Shown: positions 44,932-56,088 of the stretch, one piece after another
How positions within the stretch are numbered: position 1 is the stretch's first letter
Layout: every line of letters begins with the position of its first letter
NCBI GenBank assembly: GCA_038363925.1
Contig: JAQQWL010000011.1
Location: 3,410,001-3,474,000, forward strand
Direction of reading: 5' to 3'
DNA from: Apiospora phragmitis
Taxonomy: Eukaryota > Ascomycota > Sordariomycetes > Amphisphaeriales > Apiosporaceae
DNA length: 64,000 nt
Position numbers and translations under genes: made by a program
The notes under the pieces: generated by a model
Databases searched by the model: none
The model's input: the letters and a program-made list of their open reading frames with translations, nothing else
What the model was told of the DNA's origin: nothing

Positions 44932-46176
44932 TTACGAGCGTCTCGTATGCCGCGACACGCGAGAGTGCGATGCCCTCGTTCCCCTGGAATGCCGAGACCT
45001 GCGCGTCCTGCGGTCAGAGCTAGCACTACCTATTTTGAGCAGTCAGTTATTTGTTCTTCTTCATATTTCGGTCGATTAGTGGGGTGTGAACTTACTAGGG
45101 CTGCTCGCAGTGTACGAGTCGGTATAGTACGAGCTGCTCCAGTTACTCCTGGGCGGCTTGTGCATCTTCTCCTCCTTCTTCTTGTCGCCTCGGCGGAGGC
45201 CGAGAAGCAACAGGGCAGCACCGCCGGCGGTGGCGAGCCATCCTGCACCACTTGACTTCTCCTTCTCTCTCCGCGAGGTAGCAGTGGCTGGGCGGCCACC
45301 ACCGCCAGCGCCGCCAAACCATGTCCGGTGAGCGGGTCGTCCGGCGGCACTTCCATGGCGAGAATAACGTTCCTCAATGACCTCGACCCTTTCGGTCTTC
45401 CTGTCCTTCTTTTTGCCGCCGAAGAGCGAATGCCACAGGCCGCGGACGATGCAGAAGAAGCAGAGCAGCAGCAGTAAGATTACGCCGGCGATGGTGCCCA
45501 CCACGATACCAGCAATGGCGCCTCCGCTTAGCGAGTTGTCAGTGGTGCTGACGGCCGCACCGTCGGTGCTTGTGGGTTCGACGGTTTGGCTAGCTGCGGT
45601 CCCCGTGGAATCGTAGACGGTCGAGCCACTGGTGACCCGATACGGCGCAGAGTACTGCGTCGTCACCACACCCACGGTCGTGCCCACGGTCGTGCCGGTG
45701 GTCCACGCTCCGCCGTTGGCGTTCGGCATGCACTGACCACTATGCAGACAGTATTGCTGGTTGGTACAGCAGATGGGCCCGCAAGCGATCTGCCCTGTGC
45801 CCGATTTCGGGACGCAATCGGCGCCGCCGACACCCGTGCCAGCTCCCTCTGTGGCGCCGGGCGCGTAGGTGCTCCATGTGCTAGTATATGTCTTGGTCTC
45901 GGTCCACGTGGTCGTGTGGAAATTGACGCCTCCCCCGTTTGCGGTCGCGGCGCATCCCGCTATGCCGGCGGATGTGTAGCACTGCTGGCCTTGCGAGCAG
46001 CAGTATTGATTGTCGGAACCACAGTAAGATGCGCAACTGCGCTCCATAATGTATCCATAGCCGAGATCTCGGAGCTCATCTTTGGGGTAGGGCGACGCGG
46101 CGGTCAGGCTGGAGGTGAGCAGCAGGGCCACCAGGGAAGAGGGAAGAGACCGCGGTTGCCGCGATGAGAGTCGCAT
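44932..46176 (-). CDS. Secreted/type I membrane cysteine-rich protein with RS-type tail
   Basis: Unnamed fungal cell-surface protein of about 393 residues. From the ATG at 46176 it has a signal peptide (LPSSLVALLLTSSLTAASPY), an ectodomain with two cysteine clusters (SCASYCGSDNQYCCSQGQQC and CGPICCTNQQYCLHSGQC), a Thr/Ser-rich stalk, a single membrane helix (IAGIVVGTIAGVILLLLLCF) and a basic, glycine-rich cytosolic part. Exon 1 (45096-46176) would end in a stop shortly after the donor, but CCTA|GTAAGTTC is a good donor. Splicing 68 nt to the acceptor at 45028-45029 adds an Arg/Ser-rich tail ending SRHTRRS at 44932. I prefer the spliced form because the donor is strong and the tail composition is clearly coding. 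A receptor or wall-sensor role is possible but only inferred. Confidence 0.75.
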
Positions 46177-48843
46177 TGTGACGGTGTGAGCTCTAGCAGG
46201 CTCGGAATGGGCTTGCTGGAATGTTGGTGCCCACGATGGGGGGTGAGCAGTGAGACAGATTGGCCTTCCTCTCACTCTCCTCGCTCTCGCTCTCTCCGTA
46301 ACGGAGCCGCCCAGTCTCAATTATCCGTCCAAGTCGCAAAGGCCGTGATTTTTACGGGATCTTGGTGTGAGAATTGACAAGACAAGGAATGAGATGAGAA
46401 GCGCGGCCGAATCGCCAGCAAGCTCCCACTCAGCACAGGTGATCTTAATGTGGTTGTTAGTGACAAGGTATGATGACGGGGGACCTCGCCAATTGTGAGA
46501 TTTGAGTAGGGCGTGTAAGTAAGTATGGAGGTTAGGTATGCAAGACAAGGCTTGCCAAATGCAAGACGAGACAAGACAAGCAAGACAATCGGTAGAGTAG
46601 GATGGGATGGCAGGATGGATGGGAAAAAAAGACACAATCAAGGATCAGTCTTAATCAGGGTACTACTAATGCACGACTTGCGTCTTTTTGGGCCCGGATT
46701 GGGGGCTTTTTCTTCTCCCAACCTCTTCTCTTATGGCTGTCTGCCCAAAAAGTCGCGGGGTCGGGCAGTTCGCGACGCTGAATGGTGGTGTGTCATAGGC
46801 GCCTTTCCCAGGTCCTCGCAGAGAAAAACAGAGGGGGCTGGTCACAGCTATTGGCAGGGGTGCTTCTCTATTCGCCCCAGTCAGTCTTGTTTCTTCTCAA
46901 CTTCGGATGATTTCAGGAGCACTTGTCCTCTTTTCTTGTCTCCTTTGGTCCCGTTCCTGCTTCAATTGATTCCAGGCAAGCTCTCGGTTAGATACTCGGT
47001 GGCATACAGGTGCATCAACGGACGAGACGGAGGAAGCAGGTGGTAGTAATGATGGCGAGGTGAGTTGGCACGCAGCAACCAGAGCTGCAGACAGGATCTG
47101 GGATCGTTCTAGTTCTAGGCTTGCTTACAGCGACCGGGATGGTTGACTGGACGACAACTAATACCCGATTCGAGAGCGAGACAGGGGTCTCTTTGACAGC
47201 GTTTTGGCTGTAGCGTGTAACCGATCGGCTGCTAAGTGCAGTGCTGTAGCTCGTATCTCCAAGCTGGGCCTGCTGGGCCTCACCGTTCCCAGTTCCAATC
47301 ATGCGCCGTCATCCCTAACTACTCCATCAAAGTAACTTGGGGCTCCGTCATTGCAGATCAGATTATGGAAACAATCCATTATTCAGGAACCGCTGCCCTG
47401 CCATAGGTTATCCGTAGGTAGGTAGTAACGGACTCACGATGGGATTAGATATACATACTTATACTCATCACATCCGTCCCACGGAACGGAGCGGATGTTC
47501 CAAGGTTTTTGGTACCTTACGTCTCTACCTAAGCTTTAGGTGACGTCAAACCTTTATTTTGGATGACCTAGGTTACAGCCTACGGTTGCGTATCAGTCTC
47601 GGTGCGATGACGGTCAAGTATGCAGCCGGAAGATTTCCTCTCACGATATGTCGTGAACCAAAGAATAGTTCTCACATACACATATATGCCGTAAGGTTTG
47701 ATTGCATCTACCTGTACTCGCACGTGCGATCACCTGTCCTTCGTGCAATGATTTCCATCCGCCTACGTGCATTAATCCGTTGCCCCAAAAAAGAAGGTCC
47801 AAGATCTGGTGCATGTTTGTCACCTGTCACTTGAGAGACAGCAACGCCCCAACAATGGATGGAATTCGGGAAGGTATTTCTGGGTTGCTATACAGCGGGA
47901 AGCTCAAAACAACTTGGACATGCTCCTGGCAGTTCTGAGTATGGTATTAAGTGCAGGACTGGTCTACCTATCTTCCATTGCTTGGGAAGTAAATTGAATG
48001 GTAACATTCGTTGTACTCCGTAAGCTTTGGATGATTTCACTATATGACGAAATTAAAATACTCCCTTATGAGGTCTCACGGTGCAATCGAGACTGCCAAA
48101 ACCAGCTGAAAGTCGAGTTACCCGGGACTAAACAAGGCCGATCGGGTTATAAGTGGGTTAGCAAAGAAACCGCAGATGAAATTGCATCGAGTTTCCTTAC
48201 ATCCAATACTTAATTACTGGCCAAAAGGGCGTATATTCTAGACTAAATATAATCATGCATAGGTATAGACCTGCATGTGTGTAAGGCAAGGTGCAATCAG
48301 GGACGTTCGCAGCGTAAGATAAGCTGTTCTTCTTCTTTTACTACAACACGACATGCGAATTACCCCGGCTACGAATCTCTATTTTTGTTACCAGAACAAA
48401 TAAATCGCTACGTATCTATATACTAGATCTGACTGGACGTATCACCAATTGCCATACAGCTCAAGTTACAAATAACCATTTGAGTAGGTATTTGTAGTCA
48501 ACCTGGTTGTGGATGTGCTAATAAGCCATGGCGCTGAAGTGAAGTGATCTCAGATGCGAAGCCCCACTAAAACGCTGGCGTTCCAAAAGGCCGCAAGGTC
48601 CAGCTGCTTGACGTACTTGCTTGCTGGAGTTGGAGCTTCAAGTCGGAATAGCCACCATCGACACCAAACCTCAGACATCAGACTGCACCACCCGCCTGAC
48701 TCAGGCCACCTCCATTCATTTTGCGCCATCGCAGTCAACCTCCCCTCTTCGCTGCCAACTTCAGCTCTACCACTTGAGAAGGTGCTCATTGAACACGCCT
48801 GAACTAAGCTATTGGATCGTGTGAGGCCATTGCAGGCATCATC
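46177..48843. other. Divergent intergenic region of 2.7 kb
   Basis: Largest gene-free stretch. I checked the longer frames (for example 46525-47046 and 47998-48213) and found no domain-like sequence. It contains a perfect CRE palindrome at 47541-47548, an ACCTAGGT palindrome at 47567-47574 and many short CCTA/TAGG motifs. Confidence 0.5.
47541..47548. promoter_or_regulatory. Perfect CRE palindrome TGACGTCA
   Basis: Consensus site for fungal bZIP factors of the ATF/CREB type. Directly before it is an inverted repeat with 6-bp arms (ACCTAA and TTAGGT, 47527-47541). It lies about 1.3 kb from either flanking gene, so its target is unclear. Confidence 0.4.
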
Positions 48844-50439
48844 ATGTCTCTGGATCCGCCTCCGTACCTCGGTTCGCTCCAGAACAACATCAGACAGCGC
48901 CCCATACCTTGGGAAGGTGCCGTCCGTGTTGGCACTGTCACCGACGCTCAACTCGCCAAGATCCGAGCTGTAGATAAGGTCAGAAAGGAGCAGAGAAAGC
49001 AAGTGGTCGAGGCTGATCTGGATGGCTACCGCATACTGTTCGTTGGTGGGAATGGCACACCAGGTGTCTTCGAGTCGGCAAGCAAGCGCTCTGAGGTGCT
49101 TCAGTACATTCTAGTATTGCTGAGCGATTTGCTTGATGGTAAGCTCCCCTCGTTCCTTCCCCTCTATTCTTACATTGTCCCCATCCCCTTTCATGTTTTG
49201 CAACTGCCAAATCTACATGCCATTCTCTAATTCTGATCTACATCGTACAGCTGTGCCTTCGCTGGCAAAGGCCTTGTTCAAGGATGCAGACCCTTACAAG
49301 CATTTCCTACCGCTCCTGGCACACTCCAACAACTCCGAAGATCCTATTCCCTTACTGACCTCGACCGTTCTGACCACCCTGATGGCGAGATCACAAGACG
49401 AATCTATCGCAACCGAAAACGCCCTGCCTTTGATCCTGAGCTACCTTTGCGGCTTGGCCAAAAACTCAAATGACGCGGGACTACAAGACATTGCTGTAAC
49501 CGAATATTCGGCTTTGCTGTATGGACAGTCTTCTAGGCAGTTATTCTGGAAGCAGAAGAGCGAGACTGTCACCCCGCTCGTCGAGATCCTCAGAAAAGCC
49601 GCAGGCATTGGTGCCGACACATCAGCCAGCCTGTGGAGCGGAAGCTCTACTCTTAGGGGCAGCAGTGGCTTTGAGAGCTCATTGGGCGGCGGCGTTGGCC
49701 TCCAGCTCCTGTATCATGTCCTGTTGGTTATGTGGCAGTTAAGCTTCGAGGCCGAGGATATCGGCGACGAGATGAACGAGTAAGTTGAAACATTATTTGC
49801 CTGTGGGATCTAGTACTAATATGTTGCAGCGAGTACGATATCATTCTTCTATATACCCAGTTACTTCGCCTCTCACCAAAAGAGAAGACGACGCGCTTGC
49901 TCGCATCTACTCTTTACAACCTGCTCAGCCCCAACGCGAACTCGTTACTCCCGACAGCTGTCCTGGCAAGGCTTCCAGGGGTCCTGCAGAACGTGAGCGG
50001 GCGCCACTTGATAGACCCCGACTTGCAAGAAGACCTCGACAGGCTCAAGGAGATGCTGGAGGAATACACAAAGACCAAGACTACTCTTGACGAGTATGTT
50101 GCTGAAGTGCGGTCGGGCCATCTGCGATGGTCGCCTCCTCATCGTAACCAAACTTTCTGGACGGAGAACTCGCGCAAGATTCTCGACTTCGAGACGGGTG
50201 AGATCCCACGCCAGCTTGCTGAGATCATGAAGAAGCCTTGGGACAACGACAAGGGAGTGCTGGCTATTGCTTGTAACGACGTGGGCTACCTCGTCAAAGA
50301 AGTGCCTGAAAGAAGGTACCAGCTGGAGAAGCTTGGCCTCAAGACACGCGTCATGGAGTTGATGCAAGACCCTGATGAGAACGTACGGTGGGAGAGTCTA
50401 AATGCTCTTGGTGGATGGTTGAAGTACAGCTTCGAATAG
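48844..50439 (+). CDS. VMA13: V-type ATPase subunit H
   Basis: Regulatory subunit of the vacuolar proton pump V1 sector; it couples V1 to V0 and blocks ATP hydrolysis by free V1. Exons 48844-49138, 49251-49779 and 49830-50439, all phases consistent. It starts MSLDPPPYLGSLQNNIRQRP and then IPWEGAVRVG. The N-terminal HEAT-like domain ends LLYHVLLVMWQLSFEAED, and the C-terminal domain has LLRLSPKEKTTRLLASTLYN, SGHLRWSPPHRNQTFWTENS, LAIACNDVGYLVKEVPERR, and ends PDENVRWESLNALGGWLKYS. These are the diagnostic Vma13 blocks (the SPPH...FW motif and the RWE.L.A ending). No frame break. Upstream is a long gene-free region; no distinct promoter element is assigned. Confidence 0.96.
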
Positions 50440-51143
50440 CTGAGCCTGTGTATAGTTTCCCTTTGATCAGATTTGGCCCAGGACAGGCTCCGTATGATAG
50501 CATCGTGTAAGCAGAAACCGAAGGGATAGGCCTGTCACTGCCTTTAGATTGAATCGAAAGGTCGCGTTGGTCTTAAGGACGCTACCAGTCAGTGCCTACG
50601 ATGGAACAGTGTGCTGGGAGATGATGCCTTCGATATCCAAGCACAAATAGTGACCTCAATTTCGACAGCAGTGGTTTTATAACAACCATCAAGAGAATAA
50701 TACTAGTCACACTAACCAAACTCGATAAACAATCATCAGCTTGCTATATGCTACCTAACTTCATGATAACAATCCAGCCCCGGGTGTAGCTATGCTGTCG
50801 TGCATACTTCCTGTTAGGTAATAACTGGCCTGCTATCCGCGGCTCACAATTACCCCAGATCTCGGTTTGCAGCGGGAGCGGACAAGTGAGGGAGCTACCC
50901 CACTCGACCTCCATCAAATCTTGGGCAGAGGTTGGCACCGAAAGCGGCGCCTTGGCGTGATAGGAGAGGTACCGGCTACTGTAGGCCGATAGGATCGGTT
51001 GTCGGTTACGCAATTGTACCTACATATAAGATAGATATTCTTTTCCTTGGTTAGCCTATTGCTTTTTGGCAGTGGTTCCTATCCAAATCGGACTTGGTGT
51101 TGTTTGCTGGGGATCCCCTTTCTCCCTCTCCTCCCTCTTCATA
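50440..51143. other. Intergenic region upstream of ALDH6 gene
   Basis: Same-strand spacer. The last 25 bases before the start at 51144 are almost pure pyrimidine (TTTCTCCCTCTCCTCCCTCT), a typical fungal initiation region. No gene seen. Confidence 0.5.
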
Positions 51144-52947
51144 ATGCAGCGATTACCCATCGCAAGAGGTATCAACAACAGCACCCGCCGTGCTGCATTC
51201 CGCCGTGCTGCACCCCGCCTCCTTCTGTCCCCCTCCAAATCGACATTACCCGCTCGAATGGCATCTCAAGACGCAGCAGCGCAGCGGTTGGCCGCCACCG
51301 CGCAACACATCCGACCCTACAGCGCCCTCGCCTCCACTGCCACGAGCTTCCCTCAGACGCACGAGAAGATCGCCCAGCCGCAGGACACGCCCTGGTTCGT
51401 GGACAACGAGTTCAAGGCCTCGCAGGCGGACAAGTGGATCGACCTCTACGACCCGGCCACCAACAACCTCGTGACCCGCGTCCCGCAGTCGACCGACGCC
51501 GAGCTCCGGGCCGCCGTCGACAGCGCCCAGAAGGCCTTCCCGGCGTGGCGGAACACCAGCCTGCTGGCCCGCCAGCAGATCATGTTCAAGTTCGTCGGCT
51601 TGGTGCGCGAGAACTGGGACCGTCTGGCGGCGAGCATCACCCTCGAGCAGGGCAAGACGTTTGCCGACGCCAAGGGCGATGTTCTGCGGGGACTGCAGGT
51701 GGCGGAAGCTGCTTGCGCTGCCCCTGAAGCTCCTCAAGGGTGAGGTGCTCGAGGTCGCCAAGGATATGGAGACGAGATCTTACAAAGAGCCACTGGGAGT
51801 TACTGCCGCCATTTGCCCGTTCAGTAAGTCAATTATTGACTCAATTGAGTTGTATTTTAAGTATGTATGGCTAACAAGCTTGTGTCTCTTAGATTTCCCC
51901 GCTATGATCCCATTGTGGTGTATCCCCATTGCCACTGTTACTGGCAACACCCTGATCCTTAAGCCCTCGGAGCGTGACCCCGGTGCCGCAATGATTCTTG
52001 CGGAGCTGGCCCAGAAGGCCGGCTTTCCATCTGGCGTGATCAGCATCATCCATGGCGCCCACCACACTGTGGATTTTCTTCTAGATGCCCCTGAAATCAA
52101 GGCGATCAGCTTTGTCGGTAGTAACAAAGCCGGAGAATACATCTTCACCAGAGGCTCTGCCAACGGTAAGCGTGTCCAGGCGAACCTGGGTGCCAAGAAC
52201 CATGCAGCAGTCCTCCCAGATTGCAACAAGAACCACTTTTTGAATGCGGTTACTGGAGCTGCTTTTGGTGCTGCAGGACAGAGATGCATGGCTCTGAGCA
52301 CCTTGGTCATGGTGGGGGAAACAAAGGAGTGGCTGCCCGAGCTTGCAGAGCGAGCCAAGGCCCTGCATGTCAATGGCGGCTTTGAGGAAGGGACTGATTT
52401 GGGCCCCGTGATCTCCCCCAAAAGCGAGCAGAGAATCAAGTCTCTCATCTCCAGCGCCGAGGAGGAGGGGGCTACCGTCCTGCTCGACGGCCGGAACTTC
52501 AAGCCGGAGAAGTATCCCAACGGCAACTGGGTCGGTCCTACTATCATCACCAACGTCAAGCCTCACATGAAGTGCTACACGGAGGAGATCTTTGGCCCAG
52601 TCCTGGTCTGCCTGAACGTAGAGACCCTGAACGACGCCATTGAGCTGATCAACAAGAACGAGTATGGCAACGGCACTGCCATCTTCACCAAGTCCGGCGC
52701 GACAGCCGAGACGTTCCGCAAGAACATTGAGGCCGGGCAGGTTGGTATCAATGTGCCCATCCCCGTGCCACTGCCCATGTTCTCCTTCACGGGGAACAAG
52801 AAGAGCATTGCGGGTGGCGGTGCGAACACCTTCTACGGCAGACCGGGCATCAACTTCTACACGCAGCAGAAGACGGTCACGGCGATGTGGTCCAGTGGCG
52901 ACGCAATCTCACAAAAGGCCGATGTGGCCATGCCTACACATAGCTAG
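51144..52947 (+). CDS. ALD6: Methylmalonate-semialdehyde dehydrogenase (mitochondrial), one frame break
   Basis: CoA-acylating aldehyde dehydrogenase of valine and pyrimidine catabolism, converting methylmalonate semialdehyde to propionyl-CoA in mitochondria (ALDH6A1 family; not the cytosolic acetaldehyde enzyme of yeast that shares the symbol). Exons 51144-51823 and 51893-52947. The N-terminus [20 protein letters not shown] is an arginine-rich targeting peptide. Family blocks: [80 protein letters not shown], the catalytic cysteine in [11 protein letters not shown], and [14 protein letters not shown]. Near 51715-51719 the frame breaks: [11 protein letters not shown] must pass into [21 protein letters not shown] second GC in TGCGCTG restores it (or one base fewer), so a 2-nt loss or 1-nt gain is present. 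Pfam-level identity is clear; the break is probably artefactual. Confidence 0.92.
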
Positions 52948-53499
52948 CCGTAGCAAAGGGCTATGTAGGGAAATTGTAGGCAGCGCTCAATTGTACATCA
53001 AAATGTTTCCAACCCGTGATTTTTGGGTCTGCTTCCGGTCTCTTTTTTATTGTTGTTATTGTAGTAGTTGCTAATACAGAATATTTGCATGCATACTCCG
53101 AAACCCGGTCGCGGGGTGGCGATATCTTGCCCAGTGAGGCTCTCAATTGAGTAAGCGTTTGTCAATCACATGGGATGTTGGAAGATGCACCACGTTTTTG
53201 ACAATTAAACCACGCTTTGAATCCGAAGTTATCTCCTAATCTCGCAATGGTGTCACAAGCCCAATCTTGATCAGGGATTCCATGAAAGGAATTGCATACG
53301 TCCATACATCACGGTACGCATCGAGGCTTGTCGGATTGAGTAGGCGCAACTAAGTGAGGTAGACATGGTAAGTAAGTCGTAAGATAAGTGCCGGGGCATG
53401 TCCGATTCCCGACTCCAACACCCTCTGCTGACCTCATCGGCTTGCCCAGAATTGACCTAGTTTGTTGCATATACAGAGACAGCCAGGCAGCCAACAATC
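52948..53499. other. Intergenic region
   Basis: Same-strand spacer between the ALDH6 gene and the F-box gene. No supported gene or repeat. Confidence 0.5.
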
Positions 53500-55188
53500 A
53501 TGGCAGTAGACATAGCTGCAAGAAATGGGCATGCAGCTTCATGTTCTACTGCTACCCTTTCAAAAGACCTCACGGATTTACCCCAGGATGTCTTTTTGCT
53601 CATCATCACCTACCTGTCCTCCCGGAACAGTGTCGCCTGTCGCAGCATAAGCCGCGCCTGGCACGATGCCTTTACATCCGAAGATGCATCGTTACTTTTG
53701 CTACGGTGGCATTTCCCCAGGTCCAGGGAAACCCGGGTCCTGGGTTCGGGTGCCAGGCGAGAGTCCGCGGCGGCTGTGTTCGCCAAGGTGGCTCGGCGTT
53801 ACCACCATCTCCGACAGGCCAAGCCGCGCCTCATCGAGAAGATTGACGTGGTCCAGGAAACGACTCACCCAGACTTGCATCGAGGGGTCGCGCCGTGGGA
53901 CCGCATCCTGCGACGGAACGACAACAAGGCCATCTTCCAGTACAGCGACCCCACCTGGTGCATGGATGATGGGCTTCTCATCTACCCCGGCCTCGACGGC
54001 GGGCAGTACGTCGCATACGACCTAGAGACGCAGCGGAGATTTCACGTCCCCTTTGACAACACGGACAAAATCGTCAGGCGAGTGCGGCTGGCTTGTGGCG
54101 TTTTGATCATCGAATGGTGTGAGCGGGAACCCTACCATCGACTGAACGAGCGCGAGGTCGTCCGGACCTTTGCCACGGCGTACGACGTGCAGCGGGCCCA
54201 GTCCCGGTCGTCTTCGCGGTCCCCGAAGTTGGCCATCGTGCGCTCGTCTTCGGACTCGTCGGCCTGGAACATCTTCTTTCGCTCCGAGTGGAGGATCCAC
54301 TTCCTGGGTCTCCCACTGAACGCGACGGACCGCTTCTTCTCTACGCACAACAATACACATTACGCACTCTACATATGGCAGCCGCACCGCTCGCCCTGGG
54401 GCGATGATGACCCAATAGAGCAGCTCGCGGTCTGGAACATCTCGTTTCCCTCGGCCTACCGGCCCTCGCTGGACCCGACTGGCACGAAGAAGCCAGATGC
54501 CGACTTGGGCCCCTCGGTTATCCGGCGGCTTACGTGGCGAGAGCTGGAGACCATAGGCCTTCGCCAACGGCACACCCCGGCTATTCGGGAACTGGCTCTG
54601 GACGAAGACAATATCTACATACATGAAGAGGAGCACCGCTGGCTCGCCGGCACGCAGTCGTCCATCTTTCCTCCGCGGCACCATACCGTGCGCTGCACCG
54701 GTCTTCCCCTCGTCGGGTTTGGTCCCATCTGGTACGATGAGTGCTGTGGCGATGGCGACGTCCACATGTCGTTCTGCCCTCGGTCCGGGTCAGCGGCCGG
54801 GCTGTCCTTTGCCGACGATGCGGACGCGCATGCGGACAATGCGGCCGTCTCGATGCTTCCATCTTCCTCGTACAGCAGAAGTACCTGGCCGGGATACGCA
54901 CCTTGCTGGCGACATGAGGAGTTCCCCTACCTGACCGTCAGCGACATGAAGGACGCGCTGGCCGGTGTCCGGGTCGTGTCCAGGCAGTGCTTCATGGTCG
55001 AGGCACTGTCTGTCTTTGTCATGCCGCGGATCAGTGTCGAGAACGAGGACGCCGATGACGAGAACCCAGAGGCCCGGTTCGCCGACGAGATGTGGACCGA
55101 GCTCATGGGCAAAGGGCGAATATACGGCGACGAGCGGTGGGTCGTTGGAGAGGACGCAGAGGGCAGGATTACTATCGTCCGCTTCTGA
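53500..55188 (+). CDS. F-box protein
   Basis: Predicted substrate adaptor of an SCF ubiquitin ligase; substrate unknown. A single exon encodes 562 residues. The F-box is at about residues 23-65 (LTDLPQDVFLLIITYLSSRN, then CRSISRAWHDAFTSEDASLL). The remaining part shows the sequence style of fungal F-box proteins of unknown function with a beta-propeller-like C-terminal domain: WDRILRRNDNKAIFQYSD, GLLIYPGLDGGQYVAYDLET, VRLACGVLIIEWCEREPYHR, WRIHFLGLPLNATDRFFSTH and HYALYIWQPHRS. It ends EGRITIVRF. The frame is intact and GC-rich in the second half. The start has A at -3 (ACAATCATGG). The antisense frames over it are composition shadows. Confidence 0.88.
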   Translation: MAVDIAARNGHAASCSTATLSKDLTDLPQDVFLLIITYLSSRNSVACRSISRAWHDAFTSEDASLLLLRWHFPRSRETRVLGSGARRESAAAVFAKVARRYHHLRQAKPRLIEKIDVVQETTHPDLHRGVAPWDRILRRNDNKAIFQYSDPTWCMDDGLLIYPGLDGGQYVAYDLETQRRFHVPFDNTDKIVRRVRLACGVLIIEWCEREPYHRLNEREVVRTFATAYDVQRAQSRSSSRSPKLAIVRSSSDSSAWNIFFRSEWRIHFLGLPLNATDRFFSTHNNTHYALYIWQPHRSPWGDDDPIEQLAVWNISFPSAYRPSLDPTGTKKPDADLGPSVIRRLTWRELETIGLRQRHTPAIRELALDEDNIYIHEEEHRWLAGTQSSIFPPRHHTVRCTGLPLVGFGPIWYDECCGDGDVHMSFCPRSGSAAGLSFADDADAHADNAAVSMLPSSSYSRSTWPGYAPCWRHEEFPYLTVSDMKDALAGVRVVSRQCFMVEALSVFVMPRISVENEDADDENPEARFADEMWTELMGKGRIYGDERWVVGEDAEGRITIVRF

Positions 55189-56088
55189 TATACCTTGGCC
55201 GCACTGTTTTTGCTTGGCAGAGTGAAATATTGATGTGACAAATGGCCATACTTCTATCTACCTACTTGTATGGGACAGTGACTTGAGGCTGGGATTTCTT
55301 CCGACACCAACTCAATCCCAACTACTATTACAACCCACCATACGCTGTACGAAGAAGGGCCTCATGACGCACAAGAGTACGTATCACAAAAGAAATTGTT
55401 GCTGATGCAGGACATGTTCACCACCCGGTGATTCGTCGGCATCTTGGACGTAGCAAAATTGTTGCCTTGACGAGAATCGGGTTTTCTGGCTGAATAACAC
55501 CGCATATAAAGGCCGAGCTTGGATAGTATACGGCGAGTGGTGACGTGAACCGACAAGGTCGACAAGCACCTCCCCCACTTATAGGCCTCCGCCGGCTTGC
55601 TGGGCTAACGAGATCGAGAAGTCGGGACTCTGTGTGGATTCGTCGAGTCGCATCCCATTGGCAGAGGCCTCGTTACCATGCAGGCCTATCCATTCAAGCT
55701 TTTCCACAAGAGCGCCCACCTCCACCGAGTCCGTTATCGCTCGAGACCGATCCCGAGCGGGATCCTGCGTGCAACAGCTCTCGATTGGTGCGGTGCAGTA
55801 GAGGAATGGCCTTGGTCGCGGGGTCGGTCGAATTTTTACTGGTGCAGATGCAAGTTATATAATATATTGCTTATCAGCGAAAGAACTGGGGGGTCTCGGT
55901 GGTCTCTTGCGGAGATACAGAACTCGATCTGATTAGTAGCCATCGTGGATTCTATTATTTAATCGAGTCGGGTCGAAAATTGGCATTAGTTGTTCATCGC
56001 CCGCTATCACCACCACCGGTTGAGTTTTTGTAGATACTCACTCAAGCATCAGAACTTGGACCGTCGCAGTTTGTCGCCCATTTCCACC
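55189..56088. other. Intergenic region
   Basis: Same-strand spacer between the F-box gene and the phosphatase-like gene. No supported gene; the frame into the phosphatase is open back to 55990 but without signal-peptide-like sequence before the chosen ATG. Confidence 0.5.

Noticed and set aside
46525..47046. 173-codon plus-strand frame
   Set aside because: Composition is not protein-like and no motif is visible; it lies in a promoter-type region.
54022..54765. 247-codon antisense frame in the F-box gene
   Set aside because: It mirrors GC-rich codons of the sense frame and shows no domain.
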